Below are positions 29,448-38,211 of a DNA stretch of 64,000 bases, piece by piece. The stretch comes from Betaproteobacteria bacterium (GTDB taxonomy: Bacteria; Pseudomonadota; Gammaproteobacteria; Burkholderiales; Casimicrobiaceae): the NCBI GenBank assembly GCA_016720425.1, contig JADKKQ010000003.1:372001-436000 (forward strand), written 5' to 3'. Each line of letters opens with the position of its first letter. Positions within the stretch are counted from its first letter, which is position 1. The notes below the pieces were generated by a model. The model did not search any database. It saw only the letters and a program-made list of their open reading frames with translations, and had not been told where the DNA came from. Position numbers and translations under genes: made by a program.

Positions 29448-30503
29448 ATGCCCGCCGCCTCCATCGAATTCCAGAACGTGCGCAAGCTCTACGGCGAGGT
29501 CGCCGCGGTCAACGGCGTGTCGTTCACCATCGCCGCCCGCTCGCTGGTGACGCTGCTCGGCCCCTCGGGCTGCGGCAAGACCACGATCCTGCGGATGATC
29601 GCCGGCCTCGAGCTGCCGACCTCGGGGACGATCCGCATCGGCGAGGCCGACGTCACCCGCATCCCGGCCGCCGAGCGCGACGTGTCGATGGTGTTCCAGA
29701 GCTACGCGCTGTTCCCGCACATGAGCGTGCTGGACAACGTGAGCTACGGACTGACGGTCTCCGGGCAGACCAGGGCGCAGGCGCACGAGAAGGCGCGCAG
29801 CGCGCTCGCCACCGTCGGCCTCACCGGCCTCGACCAGCGGCTGCCCTCGGAGCTCTCCGGCGGCCAGCAGCAGCGCGTGGCCGTCGCGCGCGCGCTGGTG
29901 CTCGAGCCGGCGGTGCTGCTGTTCGACGAGCCGCTGTCCAATCTGGACGCCCGGCTGCGCCGGCAGATGCGCGAGGAGATCCGCGACCTGCAGCAGCGGC
30001 TCGGCCTCACCGTCGTCTACGTCACCCACGACCAGTCGGAGGCGCTGGCGGTGTCCGACCGGATCATCGTGATGGACAAGGCGGTGATCGCCCAGGAAGG
30101 CGCGCCGCGCGAGCTCTACGCGCAGCCCAAGGACAGCTTCGTCGCCGGCTTCATGGGCGAGGCCAACCGCGTCCGCGGCACGCTGCGGCGCAACGGCGCG
30201 ACCGACGGCACCATCGCCCTCGGCCCACTGTCGATCGCGCTGCCCCACCGCGGCATCGCCGACGGCGAGATCGACGTCGCCATCCGTCCCGAGGCGATCG
30301 ACCTGGTCGCCGCCGAAGCCTCGCCGCTTGCCGGCACGGTGCGCAAGGCCGCCTACCTCGGCAACACGATGGAGTACACGGTGGACACGGCGATCGGCCC
30401 GCTGTTCGTCATCCACGGCCGCGTCGACCGGCCGCTCGCCGTCGGCGCCAGCGTCGGCGTCGCGCTGGCCCCGCATGGCGTCATCGCCATCCCGCCCGGC
30501 TGA
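29448..30503 (+). CDS. ABC transporter ATP-binding protein with TOBE domain
   Basis: A 351-residue importer ATPase of the spermidine/iron class. Walker A is GPSGCGKTT, Q-loop QSYALFPH, signature LSGGQQQR, Walker B VLLFDEPLSN, and the switch His is in YVTHDQSEA. A C-terminal TOBE-like domain begins near residue 240 (VRGTLRRNG, IRPEAIDLV). The ATG at 29448 directly precedes the conserved first strand; an earlier in-frame start only adds a non-conserved arginine-rich tail. It completes the importer with the two binding proteins and permease. Confidence 0.92.
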   Translation: MPAASIEFQNVRKLYGEVAAVNGVSFTIAARSLVTLLGPSGCGKTTILRMIAGLELPTSGTIRIGEADVTRIPAAERDVSMVFQSYALFPHMSVLDNVSYGLTVSGQTRAQAHEKARSALATVGLTGLDQRLPSELSGGQQQRVAVARALVLEPAVLLFDEPLSNLDARLRRQMREEIRDLQQRLGLTVVYVTHDQSEALAVSDRIIVMDKAVIAQEGAPRELYAQPKDSFVAGFMGEANRVRGTLRRNGATDGTIALGPLSIALPHRGIADGEIDVAIRPEAIDLVAAEASPLAGTVRKAAYLGNTMEYTVDTAIGPLFVIHGRVDRPLAVGASVGVALAPHGVIAIPPG

Positions 30504-30526
30504 GCCGCCGTGCGGCGTCCCCCGTC

Positions 30527-31303
30527 GTGACCCCGTCGGACCTCGCGGCGCGCGCCGCGTTCGCGCAGGAACTCGCTCGCACTGCCGGCGCGCTCGCCAC
30601 GCGCTACTTCCGGCGCGAGATCGAGTTCGAGGCCGAGTGCAAGGGACCGCAGGACTGGGTGAGCGCCGCCGACCGCGCCGTCGAGGCGCATATCCGCGCC
30701 GCGCTGGCCCGCGCCTTCCCCGGTGACGCGATGCTCGGCGAGGAAAGCGGCGGCGCGCTCGGCGACCGGCTGTGGGTCGTCGATCCCATCGACGGCACGC
30801 TCAACTTCGTCCACGGCGTGCGTTACTGGTGCGTCTCCCTCGCCTTCGTCGCCGACGGCGTCCGCGAGATCGGCGTCATCCACGACCCGTCGCTGGACGA
30901 GCTGTTCTGGGCCCGGCGCGGCGAAGGCGCGTGGTGCGGGACGCAGCGGCTCTCGGTGTCGGCCTGCGCTGCGCTGGATCGCGCCTTGGTGGCCGCCGGC
31001 TACGTCCCGCGGCACCCGCTCGCCGCCCACCTCGCCACGCGCGCCGCGCTGTTCGCCGCCGGCGCCGCGGTCAAGGACATGGGCGCCGGTGCGCTGATGC
31101 TCGCGCACGTCGCGGCAGGTCGCTACGACGCGTTCCTCGAGCCGCACATGCATCCCTGGGATGCGCTGGCGGGCCTGACGCTGATCGAGGAAGCCGGCGG
31201 CCGGGTGCTGCCGTATCCGGGACCCGGCGGCCTCGCCGCCGGCGGGCGGGTGATCGCCGCCGCGCCGGGCCTGTACGCCGCGCTCGCGGCGCTGCCGGCG
31301 TGA
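30527..31303 (+). CDS. inositol monophosphatase family protein
   Basis: A 258-residue Mg-dependent sugar-phosphate phosphatase. Metal ligands are the Glu in GEESGG, the two Asp in WVVDPIDGTLNF, and the later Asp in MHPWDALAGL. These are the diagnostic IMPase motifs. Start is GTG 23 bases after the ATPase stop. Substrates in the family include inositol phosphate, histidinol phosphate, fructose bisphosphate and PAP. The TGA overlaps the GTG of the next gene. Confidence 0.9.
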   Translation: MTPSDLAARAAFAQELARTAGALATRYFRREIEFEAECKGPQDWVSAADRAVEAHIRAALARAFPGDAMLGEESGGALGDRLWVVDPIDGTLNFVHGVRYWCVSLAFVADGVREIGVIHDPSLDELFWARRGEGAWCGTQRLSVSACAALDRALVAAGYVPRHPLAAHLATRAALFAAGAAVKDMGAGALMLAHVAAGRYDAFLEPHMHPWDALAGLTLIEEAGGRVLPYPGPGGLAAGGRVIAAAPGLYAALAALPA

Positions 31304-32895
31304 AACTGCCGGCCCCCCCGGTGACCGCCGCGCCGCCCGTCGACCCGCGGCCCGAGGCCGATCCGCGGTTCGCCGCCAGCGTCGACGCCGCCCGGGTCCG
31401 TTACCTCTACGCCGCGCAGAAGGTCGGCCTGCCCGGCAACATCGCCGGCGTCGTGCTCGCCGTCGTGCTGCAGGCGACGGTGGCACCGGTGGCCAACGTC
31501 GTGCTGTGGGCGATCTTCGCGGCCGCGGTGTTCGGCGCCCGGATCGCGCTCGGCATCGCCTTCCACCGTCAGCACCGCGAAGGCGACGACCTCGCGCGCT
31601 GGGAGCACGGCTTCCTGGTGGCGAGCCTGTTCGTCGGTCTCATCTGGGCGCTCTACGGCGTGTTCCTGTTCCCCTACGGCGGCCCCCACCACGAGACCGC
31701 GGGCGTCATCATCCTGGCGGGCCTGGCAGCCGGCGGGGTGTCGACGCTGTCGGCGTCCCGGCTCGCCTACCTGCTCTACATGCTGCCCACGCTGGTGCCG
31801 CTGCCGATCCACTTCTGGACCGGGACCGGGACCTCGCGCTGGGTGCTCTTCACCGCGGTGCTCGTCTACATCGTGTTCCTGGCCGGCGCCTCGCGGCACA
31901 TGAACACGGCGATCGTCGACGGGCTGAAGCGGCGCTTCGCGCTGGACGCGCTGGTCGCCGACCTCACCGCCGAGCACGAACGGGCCAACACCGCCAACGC
32001 GCACCTGCAGCAGGTGCTGACCGAGCAGTCGGCGATCCTCGAAGCGGCCACCGTGGGCATCGCCCACGTGCGCGAAGGCAGCATCGAGAAGTGCAATCCG
32101 CGGATGAACGAGCTGCTGGGCTACACGCCCGAGGCGATGCTGAAGGCGCGCCTGCGCGACCTGCAGCTGCTGGCCCAGGCCGACGACGCGGCGCGGATCG
32201 ACGCGGCGCTGGCCGCCGGGCGCAGCCACGAGGGCGACCACGAGCTGGTGCGCCGCGACGGCAGCCGCTTCTGGTGCCACATCAAGGCGACGCCGATCGA
32301 TGCCGCGACGCCCGCGAAGGGTGCGATCTGGGTGTTCGTCGACGTGCAGGAGCGGGTCGAGGCGGACCGCCGGATCCGCCACCTCGCGCACCACGACCCG
32401 CTGACCGGCCTGCCGAACCGGATCCTGCTCCGCGACCGGCTGGGCGTGGCGCTGGCGCAGGCGCGACGGCAGGCGCTGCTGACCTGCCTGCTGCTGGTCG
32501 ACCTCGACCGCTTCAAGGAGATCAACGACCAGCACGGCCACGACGCCGGCGACGCGGTGCTGGTCGAAGTCGGGCGGCGCATCGCGCTGTGCGTGCGCGA
32601 GGGCGACACCGTGGCGCGGCTCGGCGGCGACGAATTCGTCGTCGTGCTGAGCGGCCTGCGCGCGCGCGATCACTGCGCGGTGATCGCGCAGAAGCTGATC
32701 GACGCGCTGGCGGCGCCGATCGCGCACGGCGGACAGGCGCTTTCGGTCGGTGCCAGCATCGGCATCGCCGTGTTCCCCGACGACGCGACCGACGCCGATC
32801 GGCTGATGAAGTGCGCCGACGCCGCGATGTACCGGATCAAGGTCCGCGGCGGCGACGGCTTCGGCTATTTCACGATGGACGAGCCCGGCGGCTGA
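31300..32895 (+). CDS. membrane PAS-GGDEF diguanylate cyclase
   Basis: A 531-residue signalling protein. Residues about 40-205 contain five or six hydrophobic segments, forming a membrane sensor. A short coiled coil leads to a PAS domain (about 235-350, with AATVGIAHVREGSI and RRDGSRFWCHIK). The GGDEF domain has the catalytic LGGDEFVVVL. An RxxD inhibitory site (REGD) lies five residues before it, indicating product inhibition. There is no EAL domain. GTG start overlaps the stop of the phosphatase gene by four bases. Confidence 0.92.
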   Translation: MKLPAPPVTAAPPVDPRPEADPRFAASVDAARVRYLYAAQKVGLPGNIAGVVLAVVLQATVAPVANVVLWAIFAAAVFGARIALGIAFHRQHREGDDLARWEHGFLVASLFVGLIWALYGVFLFPYGGPHHETAGVIILAGLAAGGVSTLSASRLAYLLYMLPTLVPLPIHFWTGTGTSRWVLFTAVLVYIVFLAGASRHMNTAIVDGLKRRFALDALVADLTAEHERANTANAHLQQVLTEQSAILEAATVGIAHVREGSIEKCNPRMNELLGYTPEAMLKARLRDLQLLAQADDAARIDAALAAGRSHEGDHELVRRDGSRFWCHIKATPIDAATPAKGAIWVFVDVQERVEADRRIRHLAHHDPLTGLPNRILLRDRLGVALAQARRQALLTCLLLVDLDRFKEINDQHGHDAGDAVLVEVGRRIALCVREGDTVARLGGDEFVVVLSGLRARDHCAVIAQKLIDALAAPIAHGGQALSVGASIGIAVFPDDATDADRLMKCADAAMYRIKVRGGDGFGYFTMDEPGG

Positions 32896-32910
32896 CCCGC
32901 CGCGCGCCGT

Positions 32911-33060
32911 TCAGAACCTGTGAACGACTCTACTGCGCGGGCGGATTGCAGCGTTGCTCACTCGCTCCCTCCTCGCCTATCCACCCGATAGGTCTCGTCG
33001 GTCGCATCGCTCGCGCCTTGCACTCCACCCGCTCGCGACGATTTCTGCACCGGTTCTCAG
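32911..33060. repeat. 150 bp imperfect palindrome with central hairpin (element A)
   Basis: The ends TCAGAACCTGTGA and (reverse complement) TGAGAACCGGTGC match at 10 of 13 bases. A perfect hairpin CCTATC-CACCC-GATAGG lies at 32976-32992, exactly on the dyad centre. Between these, the arms still align (GCGGGCGGATTGCA against GCGGGTGGAGTGCA). It lies between the convergent ends of the cyclase and hydrolase genes and supplies the hydrolase stop codon. Confidence 0.75.
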
Positions 33061-34814
33061 GGCAGCGTGCAGAACACCGCGCCCTCGACGATCCAGCCCT
33101 GCTCCCGCATCGCCGCGGATTCGCTGCGGCTCGTCAGGTAGCGGTGGTTCGCCTGCCCTCCCTGGCCGTTGTTGTACAGTCGCGTGACCGTCATCCGGTC
33201 GGCGGCGCAGGACTCGGCCTGCGGCGGCGCCGCGCTGAAGGCGAGCTCCTCGAACGTCCAGTCGGGGTTGCGTCGCACCTTGGCGCACTCGTCCGGGTCG
33301 ATCGTGTAGAAGTGCGAATTCGGCCCCAGCCCCGGCGTGCCGAAGAAGCGGCAGGTCGGCAGGTCGTGCGGCGACGCCGCCGACCAGGCCTTGAACTCGA
33401 AGCCGGTGCGCTTCCAGCCGGGGACGACGATGCCGGCGTCGAGCATCGCCGCCTCGGCGGGCTCGGCGGTGACGAAGTAGTGATCGAGCGCGTCGTTGCG
33501 GTACTCGATCACGGTGCGCTCGGCGCCGCTCGCCGGCGACGGCGCGCTGTAGTCGAGCGTCGTCGCGTCGTCGCTGCCTCCGGCGACGCTGTGCATCCGC
33601 GCGAATCGCGCGCGCGCGACCGCGTCGCCGCGCACCTGGCCGTCGAGAAACCCCAGCGTCCAGGTGAGGACGTCGGGCAGGTCGCGCAATTCCAGCCCGT
33701 GCTCGACGCCGCGCAACGCGACGATCTGCCGCGTTCCCGCCAGGCGGACCATCGCGTCCTCGATCTCGGCCAGCGGCGCGACGACGTCGGCGGTGCCGCC
33801 GATGGCGAGATAGGGCAGGCTCACCCCGTCGACGCCGCGCTGGTCGCGGCCGAAGGCGGGCAGGACCGCCTGGCCGAAGTAGGGAACGTACCCGACCGCC
33901 GCCTTGAGCCGCGGCTCGATCAGCACGCGCTTCGACGACTGACCGATCGAGGTGGTGAGACCCGCGCCCCCGAGCAGCAGCATCGCCTCGCCGCCCAGGC
34001 TCGCCCCGAAGCCGCCGATCCGCCCGGCGTCGACGGCGTCGCGCCAATGCGGATGCGCGAGCAGCAGGTCGAGGCTCGCCACCAGCCCGAGCGGACGCAC
34101 CGCCTGCATGGCGACGAACTTGTCGAAGCCCAGGATGGCGCCGATCACGTCGCCGAGTTCCTCGAACCGGACGTCGGCGAAGCGCCGGTCGCCGTGGAAC
34201 GGGGCGGCGACGACGTAGCCGTAGCTCGCCAGCAGGACGACGAAGTCGAGGTAGCCGTCGCCGAGCGGGCTGCCGCTCAGCCCGTGCGAGAACAGCAGCA
34301 CCGGCCAGCGCCCCTGCCCGTCGGCGAGGATCGGGGCCTCGCCGGCGCGCTGCATCCGCGGCACGACGCGCCCGTCCGGCAACAGGTAGTCGGCACGCGG
34401 GTTCGCCGCCGTGGTCGGATAGCAGACCAGCTGCGCCAGGGCGTAGCTGCCGCCGCGATAGCGGCCGTAGAGCTCGCGGTCGTCGGGAACGGCGACCGTC
34501 TGCGCGTGGCCGCCGGTCGGCAGCACGAACAGGTCGGTCACGTAGCGCCCGGTGCCGTCGGCACGGGAGTCGCCCTCCCAGTAGGCATCGGGCGACTCGC
34601 CGGCCCGCAGCCGCGAAAAGTCCTGGCCGACGTCGTTGCAGGCCACCGGATGGGGCCCCGGCGCGGCCACCGGCGACACCACCGAGTAATCGACCGCCTG
34701 CGCCGACGCGGCACCCGGCGTCGCGCCCCAGAACGCGATCACCATCGCGCCGCCGGTCACGGCGCGGCGCAGCACGGAATGCCGCACTGCCCCATCCCAA
34801 CCCCATCCCGCCAT
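33057..34814 (-). CDS. secreted alpha/beta hydrolase with C-terminal DUF5648 repeats
   Basis: A 585-residue exported protein. The N-terminus has a basic segment, a hydrophobic core and cleavage near AASAQA. A lipase-like domain (about 60-390) has LLFSHGLSG and the nucleophile elbow GFGASLGGE, resembling the chlorophyllase or PAF-acetylhydrolase group. The last 150 residues match DUF5648 (HYFVTAEPAEAAMLD, SHFYTIDPDECAKV, HRYLTSRSESAAM), found at the ends of secreted enzymes. The ATG at 34814 is preferred since GAGGGAGTCGAGG lies upstream; 34838 is an alternative. The stop codon lies inside palindromic element A. Confidence 0.83.
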   Translation of the reverse strand: MAGWGWDGAVRHSVLRRAVTGGAMVIAFWGATPGAASAQAVDYSVVSPVAAPGPHPVACNDVGQDFSRLRAGESPDAYWEGDSRADGTGRYVTDLFVLPTGGHAQTVAVPDDRELYGRYRGGSYALAQLVCYPTTAANPRADYLLPDGRVVPRMQRAGEAPILADGQGRWPVLLFSHGLSGSPLGDGYLDFVVLLASYGYVVAAPFHGDRRFADVRFEELGDVIGAILGFDKFVAMQAVRPLGLVASLDLLLAHPHWRDAVDAGRIGGFGASLGGEAMLLLGGAGLTTSIGQSSKRVLIEPRLKAAVGYVPYFGQAVLPAFGRDQRGVDGVSLPYLAIGGTADVVAPLAEIEDAMVRLAGTRQIVALRGVEHGLELRDLPDVLTWTLGFLDGQVRGDAVARARFARMHSVAGGSDDATTLDYSAPSPASGAERTVIEYRNDALDHYFVTAEPAEAAMLDAGIVVPGWKRTGFEFKAWSAASPHDLPTCRFFGTPGLGPNSHFYTIDPDECAKVRRNPDWTFEELAFSAAPPQAESCAADRMTVTRLYNNGQGGQANHRYLTSRSESAAMREQGWIVEGAVFCTLP

Positions 34815-35032
34815 CCTCGACTCCCTCGTCAACGCCATCCGGCCGTCGGGCCCACGACCTGCGGGCCGGGCATGGCCGGCAACACCGGGACGCCCGACCC
34901 TTGGACACCGGGCCGGGCCCGCCCCCGCCGCGGCACGCCGGAACCCGGCTCGCCGCCTCAAGCTTGCGTGGCTGCTGCCGCTATTATGTGCAGGGTGGGC
35001 GTGCGAAGCGGCGTCCGACCGACGGAGGGGCG

Positions 35033-36175
35033 ATGGAAGCTGGGCGGACGGCGCTGGTGTTGACCGGGGGCGGCGCGCGCGCGGCCTATCAGGTCGGCGT
35101 GCTGAACGCGATCCGCATCATCCGCGGGCGGCGCGGCGGCAACCCGTTCCCGGTGCTCTGCGGCACGTCGGCCGGCGGCATCAACGCCACGACGCTCGCC
35201 ACCTATGCCGAGGATTTCAACCTCGGCGTGCGCAAGCTGGCCGGCATCTGGGCGAACTTCCGCGTCGGGCAGGTCTATCGCGCCGACACCGCCACGCTGC
35301 TCGGCAGCGGCCTGCGCTGGGGCTCGGCGCTGCTCGCCGGCTGGCTGGTCCGCCAGTCGCCGCGCTCGCTGCTCGACAACGCGCCGCTGCGCGCGCTGCT
35401 CGGCAGCGTGCTCGACCTCGCGGCGATTCCGCGGGCAATCGACGCCGGCGCACTGCGCGCGCTGTGCGTCTCGGCCTCGGGCTACACCTCGGGCGAGAGC
35501 CTCTCGTTCTTCCAGGCGGCGCCGGAGATCGCGCCGTGGCGGCGGACGCAGCGGATCGGCGTGCCCACGGTCATCGGCTTCGACCACCTGATGGCCTCCA
35601 GCGCGATCCCGTTCCTGTTTCCGGCGGTGCGCATCCACCGCGAGTACTTCGGCGACGGCTCGATGCGCCAGCTGGCCCCGATCAGCCCTGCCATCCACCT
35701 CGGCGCCGACCGCATCCTGGTGATCGGCGCGGGCCGCGGGACCGACGAGACGCGGACGCGGACCGAGGCGTATCCGTCGCCGGCGCAGATCGCCGGGCAC
35801 GCGCTGTCCAGCATCTTCCTCGACAGCCTGGCGATGGACCTCGAGCGGCTGCAGCGGATCAACGCCACGCTGGACGCCGTCGCCGCGCGCGGCGCGCTGC
35901 CCGAGGGGCTGGCGCTGAAGCGCATCGAGACGCTGGTGATCTCGCCGTCGCAGCGCTTCGACCCCATCGCCGCGCGGCACGCGGGAGCCCTGCCGCGCGC
36001 GCTGCACCTGCTGCTGCGCGGCATCGGCGCCACGCGGCGCAACGGTGCCGCGCTGCTGTCGTACCTGCTGTTCGAGAAGGGCTACACGCGGGCGCTGATG
36101 GAACTCGGCCTGCGCGACGCGATGAGCCGGCGCGACGAGATCGCACGCTTCCTGCGCCTCGACGGCCGCGGCTGA
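35033..36175 (+). CDS. patatin-like phospholipase
   Basis: A 380-residue lipolytic enzyme with the patatin Ser-Asp dyad. The oxyanion loop is LTGGGARAAYQVG, the nucleophile elbow GTSAGG and the Asp lies in EYFGDGSMRQ. A C-terminal region of about 100 residues is rich in Arg and Leu and has no clear domain. There is no signal peptide. GGAGG lies 6-10 bases before the ATG. It is divergent from the secreted hydrolase, with 218 bases between the starts that include a lone TATTAT at 34982-34987 and no clear -35. Confidence 0.9.
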   Translation: MEAGRTALVLTGGGARAAYQVGVLNAIRIIRGRRGGNPFPVLCGTSAGGINATTLATYAEDFNLGVRKLAGIWANFRVGQVYRADTATLLGSGLRWGSALLAGWLVRQSPRSLLDNAPLRALLGSVLDLAAIPRAIDAGALRALCVSASGYTSGESLSFFQAAPEIAPWRRTQRIGVPTVIGFDHLMASSAIPFLFPAVRIHREYFGDGSMRQLAPISPAIHLGADRILVIGAGRGTDETRTRTEAYPSPAQIAGHALSSIFLDSLAMDLERLQRINATLDAVAARGALPEGLALKRIETLVISPSQRFDPIAARHAGALPRALHLLLRGIGATRRNGAALLSYLLFEKGYTRALMELGLRDAMSRRDEIARFLRLDGRG

Positions 36176-36240
36176 GCCCGGGCCGCGAAGGCTGCCGCGA
36201 CCGGCGCGGCGCACTCCGCCGGCCCTTCGCCGCCGCGGTC

Positions 36241-36317
36241 GCAAGGAAACGCCGGGCCGCCCCAAGTTTCCTTGCCCCCCGCGGGGGGCGGGCTGGGCGC
36301 AGCCCGGCCCTGGGGGC
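36241..36317. repeat. cluster of three hairpins between convergent genes (REP-like, possible bidirectional terminator)
   Basis: GCAAGGAAAC pairs perfectly with GTTTCCTTGC across 13-14 bases containing GGGCCGCCCC. A palindrome CCCCCCGCGGGGGG and then GGGCTG-GGCG-CAGCCC follow at once. The patatin and acyl-CoA dehydrogenase genes end on each side. No T-run follows, so a Rho-independent terminator is only possible. Confidence 0.7.
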
Positions 36318-36319
36318 GC

Positions 36320-38122
36320 TCAGAAGCTCTCGACCGGCATCGCGACGGCGGCCTCGCCGCCGGCGACCAGCGTCTGCAGGCAGCCCTGCGCCTGCGGCAG
36401 CAGGCACTCGGCGTAGTAGCGGGCGGTGACGATCTTGGCGCGCAGGAAGCGCGCGTCGCCGGTGCCCTCGTGCAGGTGCCGCGCCGCGACCAGCGCCGAG
36501 CGGCCCAGTTGCCAGCCGCCGGCGACGAGCCCCCAGAGGCGCAGGTAGGCGACCGCGCCGGCGTGCGCTTCGCGCGGATGGCTGCCGAACGCGCCGACGA
36601 CCCAGTCGATCGCCTGCTTCAGGTCGGCGGCGGAGGCGGCCAGGCGCTGGCCGATCGCCTTCAGCTGCGGGTCGGCATGGGCCGCGAGTTCGGCGGCGAC
36701 CTTGGCGATCTCGGCGGCCACCTGCCCCGCCGTCGTCCCGCCGTCGCGCGCCGTCTTGCGCCCGAGGAGGTCGTTGGCCTGGATGCCGGTCGTGCCCTCG
36801 TAGATGGTGATGATCCGCGCGTCGCGGTAGTACTGCGCGGCGCCGGTCTCCTCGATGAAGCCCATGCCGCCGTGCACCTGGACGCCGAGGTAGGTGATCT
36901 CCTGGGCGATCTCGGTCGACCAGCCCTTGACGATCGGGATCATCAGGTCGACGAACGCCTGGTGGCGCTTCTTCGCCGCCGGGTCGGCTTCGCGGTGCGC
37001 GTGGTCCATCGCCGACGCAGTGACGTAGGCGACCGCGCGCGTCGCCTCGGTGTAGGCACGCATGGTCATCAGCATGCGGCGGATGTCCGGGTGCTCGATG
37101 ATCGGGCCGGCCTTGACCCCCTTCTCGGTGCCGACCGCCTTGCCCTGGACGCGGTCGCGCGCATACGCGACGGCGCGCTGGTACGCGCGCTCGGAGATGC
37201 CCACGCCTTCCATGCCGACCGAGAAGCGCGCCAGGTTCATCATGATGAACATGTACTCGAGGCCGCGGTTCTCCTCGCCGACGAGGTAGCCGATCGCGCC
37301 GCCCTTGTCGCCGTAGGCCAGCACCGCCGTCGGGCTGGCGTGGATGCCGAGCTTGTGCTCGATCGACACGCAGTGGACGTCGTTGCGCGCGCCCAGCGAG
37401 CCGTCGTCGTTGACCAGGAACTTCGGCACGACGAACAGCGAGATGCCCTTGACGCCCTCGGGCGCGTCCGGCGTGCGCGCCAGCACCAGGTGGACGATGT
37501 TCTCGGTGTAGTCGTGCTCGCCGAAGGTGATGAAGATCTTCTGGCCGAAGACCTTGTACGTCCCGTCGCCCTGCGGCACCGCCTTGCTGCGCACCGCGGC
37601 GAGATCCGAGCCGGCCTGCGGCTCGGTCAGGTTCATCGTGCCGGTCCAGGTGCCGGCGACCATCTGCGGCAGGAAGCGGGCCTTCAGCGCCTCGGAGCCG
37701 CAGAGCTCCAGCGCCTCGATCGCGCCCTGCGTCAGCAGCGGGCAGAGGTCGAAGGCGAGATTGGACGAATGCCACATCTCCTCGACCGCCGTGGCGAGGA
37801 GCTGCGGCAGGCCCTGGCCGCCGAAGTCGGGATTCTTGGTGAGGCCGTTCCAGCCGTTGTCGCAGAACTGCCTGTACGCGTCCTTGAACCCGGCGGGCGT
37901 GGTCACCGACCCGTCGTCGTTCCAGCGCGCGCCTTCCTGGTCGCCGGTCCAGTTGATGGGGTCGAGGACGTTGGTGGCGAACTTGCCGGCCTCCTCGAGA
38001 ATCGCCGCGACGACGTCCGGCGTCGCCTCCTCGAACCCCGGCAGCTTGCCCACGGCGTCGATGCCGGCGAGTTCGTTGAGGACGAATTGCATGTCGGCCA
38101 GCGGCGCTTGATAGGTGCTCAT
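36320..38122 (-). CDS. acyl-CoA dehydrogenase (long form, C-terminal domain type)
   Basis: A 600-residue flavoenzyme of the long acyl-CoA dehydrogenase group (DmdC-like). The FAD/substrate block is MNLTEPQAGSDLAAVRSKA, the second signature GVQVHGGMGFIEETGAAQYYRDARI, and the catalytic Glu lies in TIYEGTTGIQANDLLGRK. The extra C-terminal domain of about 120 residues is present. Chain-length preference, including the dimethylsulfoniopropionate-linked substrate of true DmdC, cannot be told. It is 89 bases downstream of etfA on the same strand, so the electron acceptor is co-encoded. Confidence 0.93.
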   Translation of the reverse strand: MSTYQAPLADMQFVLNELAGIDAVGKLPGFEEATPDVVAAILEEAGKFATNVLDPINWTGDQEGARWNDDGSVTTPAGFKDAYRQFCDNGWNGLTKNPDFGGQGLPQLLATAVEEMWHSSNLAFDLCPLLTQGAIEALELCGSEALKARFLPQMVAGTWTGTMNLTEPQAGSDLAAVRSKAVPQGDGTYKVFGQKIFITFGEHDYTENIVHLVLARTPDAPEGVKGISLFVVPKFLVNDDGSLGARNDVHCVSIEHKLGIHASPTAVLAYGDKGGAIGYLVGEENRGLEYMFIMMNLARFSVGMEGVGISERAYQRAVAYARDRVQGKAVGTEKGVKAGPIIEHPDIRRMLMTMRAYTEATRAVAYVTASAMDHAHREADPAAKKRHQAFVDLMIPIVKGWSTEIAQEITYLGVQVHGGMGFIEETGAAQYYRDARIITIYEGTTGIQANDLLGRKTARDGGTTAGQVAAEIAKVAAELAAHADPQLKAIGQRLAASAADLKQAIDWVVGAFGSHPREAHAGAVAYLRLWGLVAGGWQLGRSALVAARHLHEGTGDARFLRAKIVTARYYAECLLPQAQGCLQTLVAGGEAAVAMPVESF

Positions 38123-38211
38123 CGAAAGACCTCGTCGGTTCGGATGGGGACGAAGATAAAGACACCGGGCGGGGGGCCGCGCGCGGCGGGGGCGGCGCCG
38201 GGCGGGCGGAT

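Noticed and set aside
31300..32895. Hybrid GGDEF-EAL protein
   Set aside because: The protein ends shortly after the GGDEF domain; no EAL motif follows.
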